Positions 1 to 6,354 of a stretch of 7,844 bases of DNA are shown here, in pieces (position 1 is the first letter of the stretch; each line of letters starts with the position of its first letter). The notes beneath the pieces are model-generated. The model did no database searches. It was not told the DNA's origin and worked only from the letters and a program-made list of their open reading frames with translations. Source of the stretch: JAEUPI01 sp035764445 (GTDB lineage: Bacteria > Pseudomonadota > Gammaproteobacteria > Burkholderiales > Burkholderiaceae_C); the NCBI GenBank assembly GCA_035764445.1, contig DASTZF010000295.1, positions 1 through 7,844 of the forward strand. Direction: 5' to 3'. The translations under genes were made by a program, and so were the position numbers.

Positions 1-390
1 GCCGACAAGCCGCGTCGCGCGCTCGTGACGTCGCTCAAGGCCTGGCAGGCGCAGATGAAGGCGGGCGCGCAGCGGCACGACGTGCAGGCCTACTACCGCG
101 CGAACCTGGCGTTCCACTGGGCCATCGTCGAGGCGGCCGGCAACGACGCGCTGTCGCAGACTTATCGAGGCATCGTGCAGCTGCTGCACCTGTCGCGGCT
201 GAAGAACCTGTCGCGCGACGTGGGCATGCGGGCCTCGATGCGCGAGCACCAGCAGATCATCGCCACCATCGCGGCGGGCGACCCGGTGCGCGCGCAGGCC
301 CTGCTGGCCGAGCACGTCACCGCGTCGCACCGCCGGCTGAGCCGCCTGCTGGCGGCCGAGTCCACCGTGCCAGCGGAGAGCCGACCATGA
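1..390 (+). CDS. GntR-family transcriptional regulator, C-terminal FCD ligand-binding domain (5' partial)
   Basis: The reading frame is open from the first base, so the gene begins upstream; 129 residues are visible. A GTG at 25 is in frame but there is no reason to think it is the start. The visible part is all-helical and has the FCD (FadR C-terminal) pattern: NLAFH (Asn35, His39 of the fragment), a following N-D-A-L segment, REH (His83), A-A-G-D and AEH (His105). In known FCD domains an Asp/Asn and three His at such positions hold a metal that helps bind a small carboxylate effector. The DNA-binding winged helix would lie upstream and is not seen. The stop overlaps the next start as ATGA, so the regulator is translationally coupled to the binding-protein gene and probably controls this operon. 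The family call is firm; the effector is unknown. Confidence 0.85.
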   Translation, partial: ADKPRRALVTSLKAWQAQMKAGAQRHDVQAYYRANLAFHWAIVEAAGNDALSQTYRGIVQLLHLSRLKNLSRDVGMRASMREHQQIIATIAAGDPVRAQALLAEHVTASHRRLSRLLAAESTVPAESRP

Positions 391-1358
391 CGAACCGACG
401 CACCGTGCTGATCTCCGCGCCCGCGTGGTGGCTGTCGGCAACGCATGCTCTCGCCCAGTCGTATCCGAGCAAGCCGATCCGGTACATCGTGCCGGTGCCC
501 GCCGGCGGCGGCAGCGACTTCATCGGCCGCACGGTGTGCGAGCGCTGGGGCAAGGCGCTCGGGCAGACCTTCGTGGTCGACAACATCGGCGGTGGCGGCG
601 GCGTGATCGCGTCGCAGACCACGTCCAAGGCGGCGCCCGACGGCTACACGCTGATGCAGGGCTACGTGACCACGCACGGCACCAGTCCGGCGACGCGCAA
701 GCTGCCGTACGACCCGATCAAGGACTTCACGCCGATCGGCATGATCGGCGGCACGCCCAACGTGCTGGTGGTCAACCCCAGCCTGCCGGTGCACGATCTG
801 AAGGGCTTCATCGACTACTTGAAGCGCAACCCCGGCAAGAGCAGCTTCGGCTCGGCGGGCAACGGTTCGCTGACGCAGCTGGTGATGGAGCTCTTCAAGC
901 AGCAGTCGGGCACCTTCATGCTGCACGTGCCGTACCGCGGCATCGCGCCTGCATTCACCGACCTGCTGGGTGGCCAGACGCAGGCGATGTTCCCGGGCCT
1001 CGCCGCGGCGCTGCCGCACATCCGCTCGGGCCGCGTGCGGCCGCTGGCGATCACCGGCAACGCACGCCAGCCGACGGTCAAGGACGTGCCGACGATGATC
1101 GAATCGGGCTTCAAGGGGTTCGACGCCGTGCAGTGGTACGGCGTGGTCGCCCCGGCCGGCCTGCCGGCGCCGATCGTCAAGCAGCTCAACGAGACGCTGA
1201 CCGCCACCGTGTCGTCGCCGGAGATGACAGAGAAGCTCGCCTCCGAGGCGGTGGTCCCGATGCCGATGAGCCCGGAGCAGTTCGCCAAGTACATCCAGGA
1301 CGAGGTCGTGCGCTGGACCGCGCTGGCCAAGGAACGCAAGATCCAAGTCGAAGAGTGA
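387..1358 (+). CDS. Bug/TctC-family tripartite tricarboxylate transporter substrate-binding protein
   Basis: A 323-residue periplasmic solute-binding protein of the usual family length. The N-terminus has two arginines (residues 4-5), a short hydrophobic stretch and a likely signal peptidase I site after A-L-A (residue 23); there is no lipobox. An N-R-R-T-V-L motif makes Tat export possible, but Sec is equally plausible. Family landmarks are the VPVPAGGGSD loop (35-44), which binds the ligand carboxylate, the glycine-rich segment GGGGG (68-72), APDGYTL (83-89) and LPYDP near residue 110. Bug proteins typically bind carboxylic acids and related small molecules. No TctA or TctB membrane subunit is present, so this is an orphan binding protein in this window, as is common in Burkholderiales. 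The start is supported by GGAGAG at 375-380, six bases before the ATG, and by the ATGA overlap with the regulator. The ligand cannot be read from the sequence. Confidence 0.93.
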   Translation: MTNRRTVLISAPAWWLSATHALAQSYPSKPIRYIVPVPAGGGSDFIGRTVCERWGKALGQTFVVDNIGGGGGVIASQTTSKAAPDGYTLMQGYVTTHGTSPATRKLPYDPIKDFTPIGMIGGTPNVLVVNPSLPVHDLKGFIDYLKRNPGKSSFGSAGNGSLTQLVMELFKQQSGTFMLHVPYRGIAPAFTDLLGGQTQAMFPGLAAALPHIRSGRVRPLAITGNARQPTVKDVPTMIESGFKGFDAVQWYGVVAPAGLPAPIVKQLNETLTATVSSPEMTEKLASEAVVPMPMSPEQFAKYIQDEVVRWTALAKERKIQVEE

Positions 1359-1380
1359 CCGCTCGAGACCGCAGCTCATC

Positions 1381-2754
1381 ATGGCCCGCAACACCCAGGT
1401 CAGCGCCGACACCGCCGCCCCGCCGATCACGCAGACGCTGGCACGCTTCGTCGCCACCCATCCGTCGCGCGGCTGGAGCGACGCGGTCGATCGCGAGGGG
1501 CATCGCACGTTCCTCAACTGGGTCGGCTGCGCGGTCGGAGCCGCGACGCACGACGCGATGCGCGCCGCGCTGGCCGGCGTGCAGATGCTGCAGCCCGCTC
1601 CGCAGGCCACCGTGCTCGGGCGCAGCGAGCGCGTCGACATGGCGGCCGCAGCGCTGCTCAACGGCATCAGCTCGCACACGTTCGACTTCGACGACACACA
1701 CCTGAAGACGATCATCCACCCGGCCGGGCCGGTGGCCTCGGCCGCGCTGGCGCTTGCCGAGCACCTGGGTGCGAGCGGGCGCTCGCTGGTCGACGCGCTG
1801 GTGCTCGGCATCGACGTGTCGTGCCGCATGGGCAACCTGATGTACCCCGAGCACTACGACCGCGGCTGGCACATCACCGGCTCCACCGGCACCCTCGGCG
1901 CCGCCGCGGCGTGTGCGCGATTGCTGTCGCTCGACGAGCAGCGCACGGCGATGGCGCTCGGCATCGCGGCGTCGCAGCCGGTGGGGCTGCGCGAGCAGTT
2001 CGGCACCATGACCAAGCCGTTCCACCCGGGCGCCGCGGCGCGCTCGGGATTGCTGTCGGCGCTGCTGGCCAAGCACGGCTTCACCGCCAGTGTGCGCGCG
2101 CTCGAAGCGCCGCGTGGCTACGCGCAGGTGGTGTCGACCAAGTACGCGTGGCACGAGGCGACCGACGAACTCGGCCAGCGCTTCGAGATCTCGTTCAACA
2201 CCTACAAGCCGTTCGCGTGCGGCATCGTGATCCACCCCAGCATCGATGCCTGCGTGCAGCTGCGCGACAAGGGCGTCAAGCCGGACGAGGTCGAGCGCAT
2301 CGAGCTGAAAGTGCACTCGCTGGTGCTGGAGCTCACCGGCAAGAAGGAGCCGGCCGACGGCCTGAGCGCCAAGTTCAGCGTGTACCACGGCTGCGCGGTC
2401 GGGCTGATCTTCGGCCGCGCCGGCGAGGGCGAGTACGACGATGCGATCGTCATGCGCGCCGACGTGCTGGCGCTGCGCCGCAAGGTCGTCGCCACGGTCG
2501 ACGATTCGATCGACGAGGCGGCGGCCGACGTCACCGCGGTGCTGCGCGATGGCCGGCGCGTGCACGTGTTCGTCGAGCATGCAATCGGCTCGCTGCAGCG
2601 GCCGATGAGCGACGCCGCGCTGGAAGCGAAGTTCGCGACGCAGTCCGAGCCGATTCTCGGTGTGGCGCGCACGGCCGCGCTGATCGCTGCGTGCCGGCGC
2701 CTGGGCACGCTGGGTAACGTGCGCGAGCTGACGGCCATGGCCAGGCCAGATTGA
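1381..2754 (+). CDS. MmgE/PrpD-family protein (2-methylcitrate dehydratase / cis-aconitate decarboxylase superfamily)
   Basis: A 457-residue cytoplasmic protein with no signal peptide and the full family length. Conserved blocks are FDFDDTH (101-107), HP (113-114), WHITGSTGT (163-171), GTMTKPFHPG (208-217) and YKPFACGIVIHPSIDA (275-290). Recalling the active site of human cis-aconitate decarboxylase (Asp93, Thr97, His103, His159, Lys207, Lys272), the likely counterparts here are Asp102, Thr106, His113, His164, Lys212 and Lys276. Members catalyse dehydration, decarboxylation or epimerisation of di- and tricarboxylates; PrpD itself acts in the methylcitrate cycle. No prpB or prpC lies nearby, so a true PrpD role is unlikely. 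The substrate is probably a carboxylate that the upstream binding protein senses or captures. There is no clear Shine-Dalgarno before the ATG, only a weak GAGA at about 1365, so translation may depend on coupling with the preceding gene 22 bases away. Family sure, reaction unknown. Confidence 0.92.
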   Translation: MARNTQVSADTAAPPITQTLARFVATHPSRGWSDAVDREGHRTFLNWVGCAVGAATHDAMRAALAGVQMLQPAPQATVLGRSERVDMAAAALLNGISSHTFDFDDTHLKTIIHPAGPVASAALALAEHLGASGRSLVDALVLGIDVSCRMGNLMYPEHYDRGWHITGSTGTLGAAAACARLLSLDEQRTAMALGIAASQPVGLREQFGTMTKPFHPGAAARSGLLSALLAKHGFTASVRALEAPRGYAQVVSTKYAWHEATDELGQRFEISFNTYKPFACGIVIHPSIDACVQLRDKGVKPDEVERIELKVHSLVLELTGKKEPADGLSAKFSVYHGCAVGLIFGRAGEGEYDDAIVMRADVLALRRKVVATVDDSIDEAAADVTAVLRDGRRVHVFVEHAIGSLQRPMSDAALEAKFATQSEPILGVARTAALIAACRRLGTLGNVRELTAMARPD

Positions 2755-2759
2755 GAGGA
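2753..2759 (+). promoter_or_regulatory. Ribosome binding site of sorA
   Basis: GAGAGGA overlaps the stop codon of the MmgE/PrpD gene and ends four bases before the sorA ATG at 2764. This supports that start and indicates translation of both genes from one mRNA. Confidence 0.6.
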
Positions 2760-2763
2760 CGCG

Positions 2764-4026
2764 ATGGACCGCATCAACGATGACAACCTGCGCACGCCGC
2801 GGCGCCGCCTCCTTGCCGCTGCTGCTGGCGTCGGCACGCTGGCGGCGCTGCCCGCTCGCAGAGCGCTCGCGGGGCCGGTGGGCAGCGCCGGCGCGCTCGG
2901 CTTCGCGGAGATTCCCGATGGCGCGCTGGCCGAGCAGCTGCTCGAGCGTCTGCCCGGCAAGTTGCCGCTGATCAAGAAGACCTATCGACCGCCCAACTTC
3001 GAAACGCCAATCGAGTATTTCCGCAGCGTCATCACGGCCAACGACACGTTCTTCGTGCGCTGGCACCTGGCGGGCATCCCGATCGTCAATGCCAGGGAGT
3101 GGAAGTTGTCGCTCGGTGGCGACTCGCTGCAGCAGCCCAGGAGCTACACGCTGGAGCAGTTGCGCAGGGAGTTCGCACCGGTCGAGATCACCGCGGTGTG
3201 CCAGTGCTCGGGCAATCGGCGTGGGCTGTTCGTGCCGCACGTGCCCGGCGTCGAGTGGGGCGTCGGCGCGATGGGCAATGCGCTGTGGCGTGGCGTGCGC
3301 CTGAAGGACCTGCTGGTGCGATCGGGCCTCAAGCCCACGGCGGTCGAGGTCGTCTTCGACGGTGCGGACACCGCGGCGATCGACAAGACGCCGGACTTCG
3401 TCAAGTCGCTGCCGGTCGAGATCGCGCTCGACGACAACACGCTGATCGCCTTCGAGATGAACGGCCAGCCGCTGCCGCACTGGAACGGCTTCCCGGCGCG
3501 GCTCGTGGTGCCTGGCTGGACCGGCACCTACTGGGTCAAGGCGGTGGTGAGCATCAACGCGGTGTCGACGCCGGAAACGAACTTCTGGATGAAGACCGCC
3601 TACCGGCTGCCGCGCGGCAAGTACCCGGGCTACGCCTTCAAGACACAGCAGGCCGAGACCACCGAACCGATCACCAGCATGGTCACCAACTCGCTGATCA
3701 CGTCGTTCGGCGTCGGCCACCAGGTGCCGCGCGGCAAGCCCTTGGTGGTGAAGGGCATCGCGTGGGACGGTGGCTCGGGCATCGATCGCGTCGACGTATC
3801 CTCCGATGCGGGCGACAGCTGGCAGCGAGCGAAGCTCGGGCGCGACCACGGGCGCTTCTCGTTCCGCGAATTCGAGCTCTCGATGGCGACGCCCGCAACG
3901 GGCTCGCGGGTGGTGATGGCGCGGGCGACGAGCCGCTCGGGCGAGACGCAGAGCGAGCAGTTGAGCCACAACCCGGCCGGCTACCACCACAACGTGATGC
4001 AGCGGCTGTACGTCGAAGTCGTTTGA
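2764..4026 (+). CDS. sorA: Sulfite dehydrogenase, molybdopterin subunit (SorA-type, sulfite oxidase family)
   Basis: A 420-residue Mo enzyme that should oxidise sulfite to sulfate in the periplasm. The N-terminus has a Tat signal: T-P-R-R-R-L-L (11-17), a hydrophobic alanine-rich stretch and a likely cleavage after A-L-A (36), as needed for export of a folded Mo protein. The sulfite-oxidase Mo domain spans about 60-290 and the dimerisation domain about 300-420. The cofactor cysteine is Cys148 in CQCSGNRRG. With an offset of 44 the sequence matches the active-site residues I recall for Starkeya novella SorA (Arg55, His57, Cys104, Arg109, Tyr236): Arg99, His101, Cys148, Arg153 and Tyr280. The blocks PHWNGFPARLVVPGWTGTYW (238-257) and WGVGAMGN (165-172) are also family hallmarks. 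The cytochrome gene follows 13 bases downstream, as in sorAB. There is no heme domain in the protein, unlike animal sulfite oxidase. SoxC is the main alternative, but no sox genes are present. Confidence 0.9.
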   Translation: MDRINDDNLRTPRRRLLAAAAGVGTLAALPARRALAGPVGSAGALGFAEIPDGALAEQLLERLPGKLPLIKKTYRPPNFETPIEYFRSVITANDTFFVRWHLAGIPIVNAREWKLSLGGDSLQQPRSYTLEQLRREFAPVEITAVCQCSGNRRGLFVPHVPGVEWGVGAMGNALWRGVRLKDLLVRSGLKPTAVEVVFDGADTAAIDKTPDFVKSLPVEIALDDNTLIAFEMNGQPLPHWNGFPARLVVPGWTGTYWVKAVVSINAVSTPETNFWMKTAYRLPRGKYPGYAFKTQQAETTEPITSMVTNSLITSFGVGHQVPRGKPLVVKGIAWDGGSGIDRVDVSSDAGDSWQRAKLGRDHGRFSFREFELSMATPATGSRVVMARATSRSGETQSEQLSHNPAGYHHNVMQRLYVEVV

Positions 4027-4031
4027 GGAGG
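4025..4031 (+). promoter_or_regulatory. Ribosome binding site of sorB
   Basis: GAGGAGG overlaps the sorA stop codon (TGA at 4024-4026) and lies eight bases before the sorB ATG. It is the strongest Shine-Dalgarno sequence seen in the operon, consistent with efficient production of the cytochrome subunit. Confidence 0.65.
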
Positions 4032-4039
4032 GCCTCGAG

Positions 4040-4318
4040 ATGCGACTCTGGATTGCCGTGCTGCTGACGGCCGTGGCCAGCGGTGCGCTCGCGCAGGAAG
4101 CCAAGGTCCAGCTGAAGGACGGTCCGGGCAAGGAGAAGGCCGCAGTCTGCGTGGCCTGCCACAGCGTCGACTACATCGTGATGAACTCGCGATTCATGAC
4201 GAAGGCCGGCTGGACCGCGTCGATCAACAAGATGATCAACGCGTTCGGCGCACCGATCGCCAGGGAAGACGTCGACGCGCTGGCGACCTATCTCGCGCAG
4301 CAGTACGGCGTGCCTTAG
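4040..4318 (+). CDS. sorB: Monoheme c-type cytochrome, sulfite dehydrogenase subunit (SorB-type)
   Basis: A 92-residue small periplasmic cytochrome. A Sec signal peptide covers residues 1-18 (hydrophobic core, cleavage after A-L-A), leaving a mature protein of about 74 residues, close to SorB size. One heme c site is present, C-V-A-C-H at 37-41, followed by S-V-D-Y. The C-terminal block N-K-M-I-N-A-F-G-A-P-I resembles SorB proteins; Met65 is the likely second axial ligand, with Met53 as an alternative. Its role would be to take electrons one at a time from the Mo centre of SorA and hand them to a soluble cytochrome c or terminal oxidase. It is the last gene of the + strand operon, and its TAG stop overlaps the stop of the convergent gene. 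The call rests on both the motif and the position directly after sorA. Confidence 0.88.
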   Translation: MRLWIAVLLTAVASGALAQEAKVQLKDGPGKEKAAVCVACHSVDYIVMNSRFMTKAGWTASINKMINAFGAPIAREDVDALATYLAQQYGVP

Positions 4319-5427
4319 CGCGCGGCGGGGCTGCCGGCGCGCGGATTTTGCGCACGCGAGGGCGCATCGATCACGTCGACGGCTGCCCCCGAGCGCGCGC
4401 TGGCCACGATGGCGTCGAGCGTCACCGCGATGTCCAGGCTCGCCTGCGCGGCACGCTCGATGGCCGCGAAGTCGCGGGCGGCCACCACGGCGGCGAACGC
4501 CTCGGCCGCGAAGCGGAAGCCGCTCCCGGTGGGGCTGGTGACGGGCTCGAACGGCCCGTTGCCGCTGCCGCGGCGCACGCGCAGCTGACTCGGCTGATAG
4601 CCCCAACCGTCCGCGCGGCCGGGCTCGCTGGTGTGGTTGAGGAATTCGGTGGTGATCACACCGTCGCTGCCGACGATGATCGCCTGGCGGTGCAGCGCCA
4701 GATCCATCGCGCACGTCATCTGCGCCGTCACGCCGTCGGCGTAGTGCAGCGTCGCCGTGGTCGCGATGTCGACGCCGGTGGGCCCGCCGCGCGCGTTGGC
4801 CTGCACGCGCTGCGGCACGCCGGCGATCGCCAGCCGGATCAGGCTCAGGCAATAGCAGCCGGCATCCATCAGCGCCCCGCCGCCGAGCGCGGCGATCGAG
4901 CGGATGTTGGTGCCCTGCGGGTCGCGCAACGTGAAGCCGAAGCTGGCCTGCACCGAGCGCACGTGGCCGATCGCGCCGCCGCGCAGCAGTTCGAGCAGCG
5001 TCGCCGTCTGGGGCTGGAACCACCACGGGTAGGCCTCGAGCAGCATCACGCCGTGCTGCCGCGCGGCGTCGAACATCGTGCGCGCCTCGGCCAATCCCGT
5101 CGCCAGCGGTTTCTCGCACAACACGTGCCGGCCGCGCTGTGCGGCCCGCACCGCCCACTCGGCGTGCATCGTGTTGGGCAGCGGGATGTAGATGGCGTCG
5201 AGCTCGTCGTCGTCGAGCAGCGCGTCGTAGCCGGCGTGCGCACGGGCGATGCCGAACTCGGTGGCGAAGGCGCGAGCCTTGGCTGCATCGCGGCTGGCCA
5301 CCGCGGCGATGCGCACCTGGCGGCTGGGCCGGACATCGCGTGCGAACTGGCGCGCAATGTTGGCGCACCCGAGGATGCCGAGGCGAAGCGGTGGGTGTGG
5401 TGAAGTGGTCATGGGTCGTTCGGTCAT
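4315..5427 (-). CDS. Gfo/Idh/MocA-family NAD(P)-dependent oxidoreductase
   Basis: A 370-residue cytoplasmic dehydrogenase of typical family length. The N-terminal Rossmann fold carries L-G-I-L-G-C-A-N-I-A (16-25), a form of the G-x-G-x-x-A dinucleotide motif. The family signature C-E-K-P-L (104-108) provides the catalytic-site lysine Lys106. The C-terminal substrate domain begins near residue 130 and contains GGGALMDAGCY (182-192), the form seen in dihydrodiol dehydrogenase and NADP-dependent xylose dehydrogenase relatives. The family oxidises or reduces sugars, inositols and related hydroxy compounds; the substrate here is not determinable. The first Met (5427) is used, but Met6 (5412) is equally possible because neither has a clear Shine-Dalgarno; the Rossmann motif starts after both. 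The gene lies 104 bases downstream of the dioxygenase gene on the same strand and may be co-transcribed. Its stop overlaps that of sorB. Confidence 0.9.
   Translation of the reverse strand: MTERPMTTSPHPPLRLGILGCANIARQFARDVRPSRQVRIAAVASRDAAKARAFATEFGIARAHAGYDALLDDDELDAIYIPLPNTMHAEWAVRAAQRGRHVLCEKPLATGLAEARTMFDAARQHGVMLLEAYPWWFQPQTATLLELLRGGAIGHVRSVQASFGFTLRDPQGTNIRSIAALGGGALMDAGCYCLSLIRLAIAGVPQRVQANARGGPTGVDIATTATLHYADGVTAQMTCAMDLALHRQAIIVGSDGVITTEFLNHTSEPGRADGWGYQPSQLRVRRGSGNGPFEPVTSPTGSGFRFAAEAFAAVVAARDFAAIERAAQASLDIAVTLDAIVASARSGAAVDVIDAPSRAQNPRAGSPAAR
4318..4349 (+). terminator. Candidate intrinsic terminator of the sor operon
   Basis: Directly at the sorB stop, GCGCGC-GGC (4318-4326) can pair with GCC and GCGCGC (4333-4335 and 4337-4342, one bulged G at 4336) around a six-base loop. 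GGATTTT follows. A GC-rich stem plus four T's is a plausible but modest Rho-independent terminator. It lies entirely within the last codons of the convergent oxidoreductase gene, so the sequence also encodes that protein's C-terminus. No test of activity is possible from sequence alone. Confidence 0.45.
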
Positions 5428-5531
5428 TGAAGGTGGCTGGATCGTCCGCGGGGCCGTTCGCGTCCGTCACATGATGGCAGCACTGGCCTGGACGCAGCAC
5501 TCGCGCGCGAGACCGGCCGCGACGCGCCGCC
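5428..5531 (-). other. Intergenic leader of the Gfo/Idh/MocA gene with a direct repeat and a palindrome
   Basis: This 104-base gap between two - strand genes contains GCAGCACT twice (5477-5484 and 5494-5501, 17 bases start to start) and the 12-base palindrome CTCGCGCGCGAG (5500-5511). There is no T-run after the palindrome, so it is not an obvious terminator. No convincing -35/-10 pair was found on the - strand. The gap may simply be an untranslated spacer within one transcript, or it may hold a second regulated promoter. Confidence 0.3.
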
Positions 5532-6338
5532 TCAGCCGCGCCGGTGCCCGACCTGAAAGTCGTTGCGCCCGCTGCGGTCCACGCCCTTGAGCAGCCACAG
5601 TGGCCGCTGCGCGAAGTTCACCGCGACGCCCGACTTGCCGTCGACCGGCCGCAGGCTGCGGTCGAACACCGAGGTCGACGGCATGTAGCGCAGCGCGACG
5701 CCGGTGCGGCGAAGCATGCTCGTGTTGGGCCGCGCGCCGTGGATCATGTAGACGTCGTGCAGCGACATCTGGCCCGGCTGCAGCTCGATGTCGACCGCCA
5801 GCGACTCGTCGAAGGCGTCGTCGGCCATGCGCTGATTCAGCGTGAGATCGGTGCGGTCCTCGTGCAGGTGCTCGTGCAGCACGCAGCCACGGTGCGAGCG
5901 CGGGATCACGCGCAGGCAGCCGTTGTCGACTGTGGAGGGCTCGAGCGCAACCCATGCGGTGCAGGTCGCCAGCGGCCGGATCGGCCAGTAGTGGCCGTCC
6001 TGGTGCCACGGCGTCTCGTAGCCTTCGTGCGCCGGCTTGCAGAACACGTGGCAGCCCCACAGGATCACGTCGTCGCCGATCACGCCGGATACGAGGTCGA
6101 CGATCTCGGGGTCTTGCGCCAGCTCGAGAAAGCGCCGGCTGCCGCGCACGCCTTCGCCGTTGTCGCCCTCGATGTGCGCCGACACCAGCTTCTCGGGCCG
6201 CACACCGGGGTTGTCGCGCAGCAGCTGCTCCAGCGCGTCGCGCAGCGCGGCCACTTGCGCGGGCGGCAGCGCGAAACGCGGCAGCACCCAGCCTTCGGAC
6301 TGGTAGTGCGCGATCTCGTGTGCAAACAGGTGCGCCAT
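5532..6338 (-). CDS. Phytanoyl-CoA dioxygenase (PhyH)-family Fe(II)/2-oxoglutarate oxygenase
   Basis: A 268-residue cytoplasmic protein with the double-stranded beta-helix pattern of PhyH enzymes. The metal triad is complete: His112 and Asp114 in T-P-W-H-Q-D-G-H, and His200 in Y-M-I-H-G-A. Arg211 lies 11 residues after the distal His, where PhyH enzymes bind the 2-oxoglutarate carboxylate. The retained Asp argues for a hydroxylase rather than a SyrB2-like halogenase, in which this residue is Ala or Gly. It lacks the ectoine hydroxylase signature. The family hydroxylates many small molecules, so the substrate is open. The ATG at 6338 is supported by GGAG five bases upstream. A Gfo/Idh/MocA gene follows on the same strand, so an oxygenase product bearing a new hydroxyl could be passed to a dehydrogenase; this is inference from neighbourhood only. 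Confidence 0.88.
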   Translation of the reverse strand: MAHLFAHEIAHYQSEGWVLPRFALPPAQVAALRDALEQLLRDNPGVRPEKLVSAHIEGDNGEGVRGSRRFLELAQDPEIVDLVSGVIGDDVILWGCHVFCKPAHEGYETPWHQDGHYWPIRPLATCTAWVALEPSTVDNGCLRVIPRSHRGCVLHEHLHEDRTDLTLNQRMADDAFDESLAVDIELQPGQMSLHDVYMIHGARPNTSMLRRTGVALRYMPSTSVFDRSLRPVDGKSGVAVNFAQRPLWLLKGVDRSGRNDFQVGHRRG

Positions 6339-6354
6339 GCGGGCTCCAGCGGCG

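Noticed and set aside
162..1835. A 557-codon open frame on the - strand over the regulator, binding-protein and MmgE/PrpD genes.
   Set aside because: No recognisable domain; biased composition typical of a GC-driven antisense frame.
1381..2754. Naming the MmgE/PrpD gene prpD (2-methylcitrate dehydratase).
   Set aside because: No prpB, prpC, acnD or prpF nearby, and family membership alone does not fix the substrate.
1186..4131. A 981-codon open frame on the - strand crossing the binding-protein, MmgE/PrpD, sorA and sorB genes.
   Set aside because: Its translation is a low-complexity Arg/His/Ala/Gln mix with no domain, and it is antisense to four genes with clear motifs. Long antisense frames are expected at this GC content because stop codons are rare.
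3698..5500. A 600-codon - strand frame over sorA, sorB and the oxidoreductase gene.
   Set aside because: It is out of frame with the Rossmann-fold oxidoreductase, whose motifs are complete in the neighbouring frame. A frameshifted gene was considered, but the oxidoreductase needs no repair.
5532..6338. Ectoine hydroxylase or non-heme halogenase identity for the PhyH-family protein.
   Set aside because: The ectoine hydroxylase signature is absent and no ect genes are present. The iron-binding Asp114 is retained, which argues against a SyrB2-like halogenase.
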